Positions 6,775 through 13,100 of a DNA stretch of 13,160 nucleotides are shown piece by piece. Made by a program: the position numbers and the translations under genes. Under the pieces are notes generated by a model. It did not search any database, was not told where the DNA came from, and was given only the letters and a program-made list of their open reading frames with translations. How positions within the stretch are numbered: the stretch's first letter is position 1; every line of letters begins with the position of its first letter. This DNA is from an uncultured Eggerthellaceae bacterium (GTDB lineage Bacteria; Actinomycetota; Coriobacteriia; Coriobacteriales; Eggerthellaceae). Location: assembly GCA_910588905.1 (NCBI GenBank), contig CAJURZ010000038.1:1-13160 (forward strand), given 5' to 3'.

Positions 6775-7722
6775 TCAGGATACCGATAGGATCAGCGGGC
6801 GGGTGGGGGCACCGTTGAAGTCAAGCCCTCCGGTGAGCTTCAGGAGGTCATCCTCGGAGGCGCTCAGGATACGAGGGAGTTCCATGAGGGCTGTTCTCAG
6901 AGCGCTGTCATAGAGGTCCCAGAACCCCTCTGTGCGAACCTCGCCCGTTTGGGGGTCGGTCCAGGGTTCGTGGGTACGGTTGTCGAAGATGGATCCTGTG
7001 ATCAGCTGGTTCTTGTGGCTCATGGCCTGGACGAAGGAGTGACGGCGGAACCGCCGCTCCACCAGCCCCATCATCTTCCGCTTGATGCCCTTAGGGGAGC
7101 GCAATCCGAAGAGGATCACCCGGTAGTTGTTGACGCCGGATTCGAAGGCATCGTGGCGGATATCCTTGCCCAAGGCGCTCTTCACCACGTATTTGCAGAG
7201 GAGCGATATCACCTGTACGCAGCGTTCGGAGGCGAATAGCGGCAGCAGCGGATCGAAGCTGCTGATGGTGATTCCCTCCTTCGTGCTCAGAGCCAAGACA
7301 TCCAATTCGGATTCTATCTCGGCGTGCACCTCGTTGCCGTCCCGCTCGTCGAGGCCATCCACTCCGGCACTGGTGAGCGCGTTCTGTTGAGCATAGATGA
7401 AGGGGTGCAAGGTGCTGTCCAAGAGGTAATGGCAGAAGAACCCTTGCACATAGGCCTGGCCGATCCCCCGGATATCATCGGGCAGCATGTTCGCCGCGTC
7501 TTGGAGGGAGCGTAGGAGCCGTATGGGGTCGGCTTTGTGCATATCGGATCCGATGGTGGCAGCAGAGAGCTGTTTAGGGCTCAAACCGCTATAGAAGAGG
7601 ATGTCAGGGCCTTGGCAGCCCAGCATGAAAGCCGCGAACGCATCGGGCCCCTCGAAGGGGTCGGGGTGGGTCTGCTGGTAGACATCCTTGCCGAAGAGAT
7701 AATGGGTGATGATCGCTGGCAT
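6775..7722 (-). CDS. Zinc-dependent phospholipase C family protein
   Basis: The order of likely metal ligands matches the zinc-dependent phospholipase C fold (PF00882): H7 in ITHYLFG, D40 in GCQGPDILFY, H62 in SDMHK, H98, D102 and H106 in GFFCHYLLDSTLHPF (94-108), then H133 and E137 in VHAEIESELD. The founding members hydrolyse phospholipids, but this branch is uncharacterised and its substrate is unknown. No signal peptide or membrane helix is seen at the N-terminus, unlike secreted toxins of the fold, so a cytoplasmic or membrane-associated role is more likely. The C-terminal half (about 190-315), with a basic patch at 211-227 (KGIKRKMMGLVERRFRR), is less conserved. The start is supported by GAGGAG upstream (complement of 7732-7737) and the conserved MPAIITHYLFG opening. 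It converges on yebC and diverges from lysC. Confidence 0.78.
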   Translation of the reverse strand: MPAIITHYLFGKDVYQQTHPDPFEGPDAFAAFMLGCQGPDILFYSGLSPKQLSAATIGSDMHKADPIRLLRSLQDAANMLPDDIRGIGQAYVQGFFCHYLLDSTLHPFIYAQQNALTSAGVDGLDERDGNEVHAEIESELDVLALSTKEGITISSFDPLLPLFASERCVQVISLLCKYVVKSALGKDIRHDAFESGVNNYRVILFGLRSPKGIKRKMMGLVERRFRRHSFVQAMSHKNQLITGSIFDNRTHEPWTDPQTGEVRTEGFWDLYDSALRTALMELPRILSASEDDLLKLTGGLDFNGAPTRPLILSVS

Positions 7723-7758
7723 GATAGGGAACTCCTCGTTTCCGCGCTCGTTTCCCGA

Positions 7759-7764
7759 ATTATA
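7759..7764 (-). promoter_or_regulatory. Probable -10 element for the phospholipase-family gene
   Basis: The minus strand reads TATAAT here, about 37 bases upstream of the gene's start, at a good position for a leader carrying the GAGGAG ribosome binding site. No clear -35 at normal spacing. Confidence 0.5.
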
Positions 7765-7769
7765 GGCTG

Positions 7770-7814
7770 TTTACCTCGTATCATCATGCTCCAAGGGCGC
7801 TTTACCTGTATGAT
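7770..7814. repeat. Imperfect tandem repeat in the divergent promoter region
   Basis: TTTACCTCGTATCAT (7770-7784) recurs as TTTACCTGTATGAT (7801-7814), with one mismatch and one missing base. The copies start 31 bases apart, about three helical turns. They lie between the phospholipase-family gene and lysC, and the second contains the likely lysC -10. They could be paired operator sites. Confidence 0.45.
7809..7814 (+). promoter_or_regulatory. Possible -10 element for lysC
   Basis: TATGAT lies 58 bases before the lysC ATG in the 150-base divergent gap. A -35 is not evident. The resulting leader of about 50 bases is too short for a lysine riboswitch. Confidence 0.35.
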
Positions 7815-7872
7815 GTTCAGTTCGTGTGTGCATATTGGAACCAGAACGTCTAAGGAATGCGAACATCCGCCC

Positions 7873-9150
7873 ATGGCATTGATAGTTGCGAAATTCGGAG
7901 GGACCTCCGTTGGCTCCCCCGAGAGGATACGGGGAGTGGCTGACCGCCTCATCAAGATCCGCGAGAGGGGAGATAGGGTGGTGGCTGTGGTCTCTGCCAT
8001 GGGCAAGACCACCGATGAGCTGATGGCGCTTGCTGCTGCTGTGAACGACGACCCTCCCGCTCGGGAGCTAGACCGCCTGCTCTCCACCGGGGAACAGGTC
8101 TCCATGACGCTCTTGGCCTTAGCCTTGGAGGCGAAGGGATACAAGGCCATCAGCTATACGGGCCGTCAGGCGGGCATCCAGACCAATGGCACCCATAACA
8201 AGGCGAAGATCGTGAAGGTGCATAACGAGCGCATCGAACGAGCCCTCGATGCGGGCTACATCCCCGTGGTGGCGGGCTTCCAGGGCATCGATGCCAATGG
8301 GGATATGACCACCCTCGGTCGTGGCGGCTCTGACACAACGGCGGTGGCGGTGGCCTGGGGCATCCACGCTGATAGCTGTGAGATCTACTCTGATGTCGAT
8401 GGTGTCTACACTACCGATCCGCGCATCGCTCCGCGCGCCCGCAAGCTCACGAGCATCTCCTACGACGATATGCTAGAGCTCTCCAGCGCCGGGTCCGGAG
8501 TGCTCCAGATGCGCGCTGTTGAATTCGCGAAGAAATGGGGAGTTACCATCCATGCTCGGTCGGCATTCTCGGATGCGCCGGGCACGCTCGTCAAAGAGGA
8601 GAGCCTTATGGAACAAGCCGTCATCACTGGCATCGCCTATGACACTTCCGAGATGAAGGTGACCATCCGTCACGTCCCTGATACCACGGGCGTGGCCGCC
8701 AAGGTGTTCGGGGCTCTCTCTGAGGCCATGGTGAACATGGACATGATCATCCAGAACACCTCCCTCGACGGTGCCACCGATATCTCTTTCACCTGTCCGG
8801 AGGCGGACTTGGCTCGGGCCGTGGAGACCATCGGCCAGATGATAGAGGAGATAGGGGCAGACGGCTGGGATGTGGATGAGGACGTGGCGAAGGTGAGCCT
8901 GGTGGGTACGGGCATGAAGACATCCCCCGGTGTTGCCGCTCGGGCCTTTCAGACCATGAGCGACAACGACATCAACATCATGGCCATCTCCACCTCCCCC
9001 ATCCGCCTCTCCATGATCATCCGAGCAGCCGATGGCAAGCGGGCCGTGCAGGTGCTCCATACCGCCTTCGAGCTGGATTCCGAGAGCGTCTTCGAGGAGA
9101 CCCAGCTCTCCGCCGAAGAGATAGCCGCCAAGATGCAGAAAGGCAGATAG
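7873..9150 (+). CDS. lysC: Aspartate kinase LysC (long, alpha form)
   Basis: Phosphorylates aspartate, the entry step to lysine, threonine, methionine and diaminopimelate. The kinase domain has KFGGTSVG (7-14), VVSAMGKTTDEL (39-50), STGEQVS (71-77), TLGRGGSDTTAVA (147-159) and YSDVDGVYTTDPR (172-184). Two C-terminal ACT domains (about 264-335 and 340-410) contain IIQNTS (292-297), TDISFTC (302-308), VSLVGTGM (341-348) and INIMAISTSPIRLS (367-380), like the feedback-inhibited enzymes of Corynebacterium and Bacillus. The frame stays open for 336 bases upstream, but ATG at 7873 gives the standard MALIVAKFGG start at 425 residues; longer readings overlap the divergent gene. The nearest Shine-Dalgarno (AAGGA, 7852-7856) is 16 bases off, rather far, so initiation may be weak. 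asd follows after two bases. Confidence 0.96.
   Translation: MALIVAKFGGTSVGSPERIRGVADRLIKIRERGDRVVAVVSAMGKTTDELMALAAAVNDDPPARELDRLLSTGEQVSMTLLALALEAKGYKAISYTGRQAGIQTNGTHNKAKIVKVHNERIERALDAGYIPVVAGFQGIDANGDMTTLGRGGSDTTAVAVAWGIHADSCEIYSDVDGVYTTDPRIAPRARKLTSISYDDMLELSSAGSGVLQMRAVEFAKKWGVTIHARSAFSDAPGTLVKEESLMEQAVITGIAYDTSEMKVTIRHVPDTTGVAAKVFGALSEAMVNMDMIIQNTSLDGATDISFTCPEADLARAVETIGQMIEEIGADGWDVDEDVAKVSLVGTGMKTSPGVAARAFQTMSDNDINIMAISTSPIRLSMIIRAADGKRAVQVLHTAFELDSESVFEETQLSAEEIAAKMQKGR
8595..8603 (+). promoter_or_regulatory. Internal ribosome binding site within lysC
   Basis: AGAGGAGAG lies inside the lysC reading frame with its GAGGAG core six bases before ATG 8608. It is a better Shine-Dalgarno than the one in front of lysC itself and marks the likely start of the beta subunit. 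Confidence 0.65.
8608..9150 (+). CDS. Aspartate kinase beta subunit from an internal in-frame start
   Basis: An ATG at lysC codon 246 follows a strong Shine-Dalgarno and would give a 180-residue protein starting MEQAVITGIAYD. This is the same place where Bacillus subtilis and Corynebacterium glutamicum start their separate beta subunits (MEEAVLTGVA in the latter). The product consists of the two ACT domains without the kinase domain. In those species it pairs with the long form to give an alpha2-beta2 enzyme with amino-acid feedback control. The start and ribosome binding site are seen directly; that the protein is made here is inferred from the family. Confidence 0.7.
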   Translation: MEQAVITGIAYDTSEMKVTIRHVPDTTGVAAKVFGALSEAMVNMDMIIQNTSLDGATDISFTCPEADLARAVETIGQMIEEIGADGWDVDEDVAKVSLVGTGMKTSPGVAARAFQTMSDNDINIMAISTSPIRLSMIIRAADGKRAVQVLHTAFELDSESVFEETQLSAEEIAAKMQKGR

Positions 9151-9152
9151 CC

Positions 9153-10202
9153 ATGACCAAGCTCATTCCCGCGAATCCCGTCGTTGCCGTTGCTGGAGCA
9201 ACGGGGGCTGTAGGCCGCGAATTCCTGAACGTGCTCCATCAGCTTGATTTCCCCGCTTCAGAGGTGCGTGCCTTGGCAAGCGCCCGTTCAGCAGGCAAAG
9301 AGCTGCCCTTCGAGGGTTGCGGTCAGGTGCCTGCAGGCAACCTGGTGGTCCAGGAGATGACCCCTGAGTCCTTCCAGGGAGTGGATATCGCGCTGTTCTC
9401 AGCCGGAGCCAGCGTCTCTAAGGCTCTGCGTCAAGCAGTGATAGAGGCGGGGGCTGTGATGATAGACAATTCCAGCGCTTTCCGCATGGATGAGGATGTG
9501 CCCCTGGTGGTGCCCGAGGTGAACCCTGAGGACGTGGCTTGGAACCCCGGAGTCATCGCGAACCCGAACTGCTCCACCATCCAGATGGTGGTAGCCTTGA
9601 AGCCCCTGGACGAGGTCAACCCCATCAAGCGCGTGGTGGTCTCCACCTATCAGGCGGCCTCCGGTGCGGGGGCTGCGGCCATGGATGAGCTCTACGACCA
9701 GACGAAGGACTTCCTCGAGGGCACGCCAGAGGAAGACCTCACGGTGAACGCCTTCCAGCATCGGATAGCCTTCAACTGCATCCCCCATATAGACGTCTTC
9801 TTGGATGATGGTTCCACCAAGGAAGAGTGGAAGATGATCGCGGAGACGAAGAAGATCATGCATCGAGACAGCCTGGAAGTGGCGGCAACCTGCGTGCGCG
9901 TGCCGGTGCTGCGCTGCCATGGTGAGTCCATCAATGTGGAATTCGAAGGACCGGTGAGCGTCGAGGAAGCCCGCGCTGCCCTGGAGGGGGCTCCGGGAGT
10001 GGTGGTCATGGATGAGCCCGCTGAGAACCTCTACCCCATGCCCGGGCTCCTGGCTCATACCACGCCGGTCTATGTGGGACGCATCCGCCAAGATGCAAGC
10101 GTTGAGCACGGTATCGCCTTTTGGGACGTGGCGGATCAGATCCGCAAGGGCGCGGCGTTGAATGCGGTGCAGATAGCTTTGCTTCTTGTTCCCTCTGAAT
10201 AG
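9153..10202 (+). CDS. asd: Aspartate-semialdehyde dehydrogenase
   Basis: Reduces aspartyl phosphate from LysC to aspartate semialdehyde with NADPH, the second step of the aspartate pathway. Visible features are the nucleotide-binding GATGAVG (15-21), SAGASVS (83-89), DNSSAFRM (105-112), catalytic cysteine C140 in NPNCSTIQM (138-145), Q167 in YQAASGAG (166-173), and the substrate and acid-base residues R249 and H256 in CVRVPVLRCHGES (247-259). At 349 residues it is full length. The ATG lies two bases after the lysC stop with GAAAGG nine bases upstream, so the pair is one operon and probably coupled. Its end is covered by a strong hairpin that includes the stop codon. The protein resembles the Gram-positive/actinobacterial branch. 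Confidence 0.96.
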   Translation: MTKLIPANPVVAVAGATGAVGREFLNVLHQLDFPASEVRALASARSAGKELPFEGCGQVPAGNLVVQEMTPESFQGVDIALFSAGASVSKALRQAVIEAGAVMIDNSSAFRMDEDVPLVVPEVNPEDVAWNPGVIANPNCSTIQMVVALKPLDEVNPIKRVVVSTYQAASGAGAAAMDELYDQTKDFLEGTPEEDLTVNAFQHRIAFNCIPHIDVFLDDGSTKEEWKMIAETKKIMHRDSLEVAATCVRVPVLRCHGESINVEFEGPVSVEEARAALEGAPGVVVMDEPAENLYPMPGLLAHTTPVYVGRIRQDASVEHGIAFWDVADQIRKGAALNAVQIALLLVPSE

Positions 10203-10217
10203 AGGGAATGCTTTCTT
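10189..10217 (+). terminator. Hairpin terminator or attenuator spanning the asd stop codon
   Basis: TTCCCTCT (10189-10196) and AGAGGGAA (10201-10208) form a perfect eight-pair stem closed by the tetraloop GAAT, followed by a T-rich stretch (TGCTTTCTTT). The asd TAG starts in the loop and runs into the second arm. It would end or reduce lysC-asd transcription before tlyA. Confidence 0.55.
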
Positions 10218-10233
10218 TGGCCCTATCCGGATC

Positions 10234-11037
10234 ATGAAGAAGCAAAGGCTCGATGAGCTGCTTGTTGAACGGGGATTCTTCGCATCTCCTGATGAGGCAG
10301 CCCGGGCGGTCTATGCTCGCGAAGTGCGCGTAGATGATGTCTATGCTACAAGCCCAGCTACCATGGTCTTGCCCGAAGCGAGCATCTTCGTCAAGGGGCG
10401 CAAGCGCTTCGTGTCTCGGGGTGGGGATAAGCTCCAAGGGGCGCTGGAGGCCTTCTGTGTTGATGTATCGGGGAAGCGCTGCATCGATGTAGGCTCTTCC
10501 ACGGGCGGCTTCACCCATTGCCTGCTTCAGGTGGGAGCGGCTTCTGTGGCGTGCGTGGACGTGAACTATGGTCAGCTGGCCTGGGAGGTGCGCACGGATC
10601 CGCGAGTGACCGTCTTCGAGCGCACGAATATCCGCACAGCTGACCCATTGAAGCTGGGCGCCCCCTTCGACATCATCGTCATAGATGTGAGCTTCATCGG
10701 CCTGGCTTCCTTGGCTCCTGTCTTGGCAACCTTGGCAGCGCCGGGTACGACGCTGCTGGCTCTGGTGAAACCTCAGTTCGAGAGCGCCCATGATGAGACG
10801 GAGCACGGGATCGTGCGCGATCCTCATGTGCGAGAGCGGGTAGTGGGGGAGGTGTGCCAGGCTCTCCAGGAAGAAGGCTTCGTCGTAGAGGGCACTTGCG
10901 AATCACCCATAACCGGTCATAAGGGCAATGTGGAGCACCTCATCCATGCGCTCTTCCGCCCAGGTAAGGTATCATCTGGCTCACCATGTCAGGTGGGAAG
11001 AGAAAGGAGCGTCGATGGATCTCACTGCCATCAATGA
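10234..11037 (+). CDS. tlyA: TlyA-type 16S/23S rRNA 2'-O-methyltransferase
   Basis: TlyA enzymes methylate the 2'-hydroxyl of cytidines in 23S rRNA (C1920), and in some groups also 16S rRNA (C1409), and make ribosomes sensitive to capreomycin. An S4 RNA-binding domain (about 3-50) is followed by SRGGDKLQGAL (61-71), the SAM-binding motif DVGSSTGGFT (85-94), IDVSF (150-154), LVKPQFE (177-183) and GHKGNVEHL (228-236). The K-D-K-E set is complete at K66, D151, K179 and E234, matching K69/D154/K182/E238 of the Mycobacterium tuberculosis enzyme. ATG 10234 gives the usual opening KKQRLDELLVERG; the frame also offers TTG at 10186 inside asd, with no better ribosome binding site. The final 25 residues look unconserved and run over the control region and first codons of the next gene. 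Which rRNA sites it modifies cannot be told from the sequence. Confidence 0.93.
   Translation: MKKQRLDELLVERGFFASPDEAARAVYAREVRVDDVYATSPATMVLPEASIFVKGRKRFVSRGGDKLQGALEAFCVDVSGKRCIDVGSSTGGFTHCLLQVGAASVACVDVNYGQLAWEVRTDPRVTVFERTNIRTADPLKLGAPFDIIVIDVSFIGLASLAPVLATLAAPGTTLLALVKPQFESAHDETEHGIVRDPHVRERVVGEVCQALQEEGFVVEGTCESPITGHKGNVEHLIHALFRPGKVSSGSPCQVGRERSVDGSHCHQ
10970..10975 (+). promoter_or_regulatory. Possible -10 element for the symporter gene
   Basis: TATCAT inside the tlyA 3' end, 39 bases before the symporter ATG. No clear -35. It would give a leader of about 33 bases carrying AGAAAGGAG. Confidence 0.3.
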
Positions 11038-12616
11038 TGCGCTCGTGTCCTTCACGGGTGTCATCGACGATTTCATGTACACCTACATTTTGGTCATCCT
11101 GTTGGTCATCGTGGGCATCTGGTTCACCGTTCGCACGAAGTTCGTTCAGATCCGCTACATCAAGGATATGTTCACCTCCTTGACGGCTTCTAGTGATCGC
11201 ATCCAAGCGGAGGAAGCCGCCGACGAGTTGGAGTCGGAGCTGGACGAGGAATGCGATGTCATGACCGCCGAATGCGGGGGTACGCCAAAGGCCCATGCGG
11301 GCAAGAAGAAGCGCATCTCCTCCTTCCAGGCGCTCATGGTATCCACGGCATCCCGGGTGGGTACGGGCAATATCGTGGGTATCGCCACGGCTATCGCCAT
11401 GGGTGGCCCTGGGGCGGTCTTCTGGATGTGGCTCATGGCCATCGTAGGGTCTGCTTCAGCCTTCGTGGAATCGACCCTCGCCCAGATCTGGAAGGTGAAG
11501 AATCCAGATGGCACCTTCCGAGGAGGTCCTGCCTATTACATCCAGCAGGCGCTCGGGAGGCGTTGGTTGGGCGTGGTGTTCGCCGTAGCGCTCATCCTTT
11601 GCTTCGCCTTCGGCTTCAACGGGCTCCAGACGTTCAATATCACCTCGGCTTTGGACTATTACGTGATGCCTGAGCATCAGTTCACCGTCAACGCACTGGT
11701 GGGTCTGCTCATTGTCATCGCCACGGCATTGGTCATCTTCGGTGGCATGCATCGCATCTCCGTCATCACCAGCGTCATCGTGCCCATCATGGCCGTGGCC
11801 TATATCCTGATCGCGCTCTGGACCACCATCTCCAATATCGGTGAGGTGCCTGCCATCCTTTCGCTCATCTTCTCTGAGGCATTCAACCCTGAATCCTTCG
11901 CAGGCGGCTTCACGGGTTCATGCCTCATGTGGGGCATCAAGCGCGGCCTGTTCTCCAATGAGGCGGGCATGGGCTCTGCGCCGAACGCTGCAGCTACGGC
12001 AGATGTATCCCACCCGGTGAAGCAGGGCCTCGTTCAGAGCCTGTCTGTCTACATCGACACGCTGCTCATCTGCACCTGCAGCGCCTTCATGATGCTGGTA
12101 TTCTACGTGCAAGACCCTGAGCTGGCCACCACGCTGAATGGCATGGCCTTCGTGCAGATGGCCATGAACAACTCCATCGGTGAGTTCGGCATCCATCTGA
12201 TCACCGCGGCCATCTTCGTGTTCGGCTTCTCCAGCCTCGTGGGCAACTACTTCTATGCCGAGGGCAACATCCGTTTCATCAAGAACAACAAGACGCTGCT
12301 CTTCTGGTTCCGCATCCTGTGCCTGTGCTTCATCATGTACGGCGCTGTGAACAGCTTCGATTTGGCTTGGAACCTCTCCGATATCTTCATGGGCTTCATG
12401 GCCATCATCAACCTCATAGCCATCATCCTCCTGGGCAAGTATGCTCTGAAGGCATTGGAGGATTATTCCCGTCAGCGCAAGGAGGGAGTGAATCCCATCT
12501 TCCATGCGGACGCCATCCCTGGTCTTCCTCCTACGGAATGCTGGCATGAAGAGGATGTGATAGCCTTCGGGGGCACCGCTCGTGGATCATTGGAGGAAGT
12601 TGTCATCCATAAGTAG
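11015..12616 (+). CDS. Sodium:alanine/amino-acid symporter, AGCS (AlsT) family
   Basis: A multi-helix membrane protein importing a small neutral amino acid (alanine or glycine in studied members) with sodium. Family motifs are clear: the VGTGNIVGIATAIAMGGPGA block (115-134), FRGGPAYYI (168-176), and GLFSNEAGMGSAPNAAATA (311-329). About ten or eleven hydrophobic helices are present from residue 23 to 475. At 533 residues it is longer than the usual 440-490. Part of the excess is a hydrophilic insert at about 58-100 between the first helix region and the SSFQAL motif, first acidic (EEAADELESELDEE) and then lysine-rich; part is a 50-residue cytoplasmic tail. The start is ATG 11015, placed by AAAGGAG five bases upstream. 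The frame is open further upstream, but that part is tlyA in another frame. It overlaps the end of tlyA by 23 bases. Confidence 0.92.
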   Translation: MDLTAINDALVSFTGVIDDFMYTYILVILLVIVGIWFTVRTKFVQIRYIKDMFTSLTASSDRIQAEEAADELESELDEECDVMTAECGGTPKAHAGKKKRISSFQALMVSTASRVGTGNIVGIATAIAMGGPGAVFWMWLMAIVGSASAFVESTLAQIWKVKNPDGTFRGGPAYYIQQALGRRWLGVVFAVALILCFAFGFNGLQTFNITSALDYYVMPEHQFTVNALVGLLIVIATALVIFGGMHRISVITSVIVPIMAVAYILIALWTTISNIGEVPAILSLIFSEAFNPESFAGGFTGSCLMWGIKRGLFSNEAGMGSAPNAAATADVSHPVKQGLVQSLSVYIDTLLICTCSAFMMLVFYVQDPELATTLNGMAFVQMAMNNSIGEFGIHLITAAIFVFGFSSLVGNYFYAEGNIRFIKNNKTLLFWFRILCLCFIMYGAVNSFDLAWNLSDIFMGFMAIINLIAIILLGKYALKALEDYSRQRKEGVNPIFHADAIPGLPPTECWHEEDVIAFGGTARGSLEEVVIHK

Positions 12617-13049
12617 CACGAAAGCGGCCTGGGTCGTCCGGGTCTGCTTCACGGTAGTATTCGTTTGGAATGTGCTCTGCGCGTTCCAGTTCTTGGTGGC
12701 GCCTGCGTCTTTCGTGGGCGCCTACCAGCTTTCGGGGGTAGCGGGAGAAGCAGCGGTCAGGGGAATGGGCGTGGTGTTCCTGATGTGGAATGCCACTTAT
12801 CCGGCTTTCCTGGTGAACCCGGTGCGGTTCAAGGTCTTGGGTTGGGTGATCGCAGCCCAACAGCTCATCGGTTGCGTCGGGGAGGCCTTCATCTTGGTCA
12901 TGCTGCCTGCTCCGGACTTCGAGCTCCTGGCTGCTTCCATCCAGCGCTTCCTCATCTTCGATGCGGCCGGTCTTGTGCTCATGGTCCTCTCAGGAGCCTT
13001 CTTCATTCATAGCTCAAGACGATGTCCAGCCCGAATGAACCGTGCATGA
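12582..13049 (+). CDS. Small membrane protein of unknown function
   Basis: I do not recognise a characterised family. The 155-residue reading has four clear hydrophobic helices (about 17-39, 58-79, 85-108, 122-142), and a short basic tail (SSRRCPARMNR). Between helices 1 and 2 is a short loop, APASFVGAYQLSG, and helix 2 contains FLMWNATYP. The layout resembles small DoxX-like or other four-helix proteins, but that is only a shape comparison. The start is uncertain: GTG 12582 overlaps the symporter gene by 35 bases and has no clear ribosome binding site; TTG 12600 has GGAGG only three bases upstream. No ATG is available before helix 2. The overlap suggests co-translation with the symporter. 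A strong terminator lies 14 bases after the stop. Confidence 0.7.
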   Translation: MDHWRKLSSISSTKAAWVVRVCFTVVFVWNVLCAFQFLVAPASFVGAYQLSGVAGEAAVRGMGVVFLMWNATYPAFLVNPVRFKVLGWVIAAQQLIGCVGEAFILVMLPAPDFELLAASIQRFLIFDAAGLVLMVLSGAFFIHSSRRCPARMNRA

Positions 13050-13061
13050 CGGGTTGTGCGT

Positions 13062-13088
13062 AGGGGCCGACCGTGGTCGGCCCTTTTT
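13062..13088 (+). terminator. Strong intrinsic terminator
   Basis: GGGCCGAC (13064-13071) and GTCGGCCC (13076-13083) form a perfect eight-pair stem with a CGTG loop, extended by G-T and A-T pairs and followed by five T's (13084-13088). It ends the tlyA-symporter-membrane protein block. Confidence 0.92.
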
Positions 13089-13091
13089 GTC

Positions 13092-13100
13092 TGGGATAAT
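13092..13100 (+). promoter_or_regulatory. Extended -10 promoter and leader of the next, unseen gene
   Basis: TGGGATAAT matches an extended -10 directly after the terminator. Downstream, CCCC-GCAA-GGGG (13107-13118) is a small hairpin with a GNRA-type tetraloop, followed by a GCCTTAGGC dyad and, at the edge, ATGATGATG. No Shine-Dalgarno precedes those ATGs, so they may not be a start. The transcript's identity lies outside the window. Confidence 0.45.

Noticed and set aside
7537..7872. N-terminal extension of lysC by 112 codons
   Set aside because: It would overlap the divergent phospholipase-family gene and the promoter region. Family proteins begin at the KFGGTSV segment, so ATG 7873 is preferred.
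7815..7872. Lysine riboswitch upstream of lysC
   Set aside because: Fewer than 60 bases of leader follow the likely -10; the lysine aptamer is far longer, and no terminator hairpin is present.
10186..10233. Earlier TTG start for tlyA
   Set aside because: It lies inside asd and across the stop-codon hairpin, adds 16 residues not typical of TlyA, and has no ribosome binding site.
9399..10235. 278-codon minus-strand frame opposite asd, and a similar one opposite tlyA (10006-10827)
   Set aside because: No recognisable domains, and both lie opposite strongly conserved enzymes.
10928..11014. N-terminal extension of the symporter within tlyA
   Set aside because: The extra residues are the tlyA sequence read in another frame. 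ATG 11015 has a strong ribosome binding site and gives the usual N-terminus.
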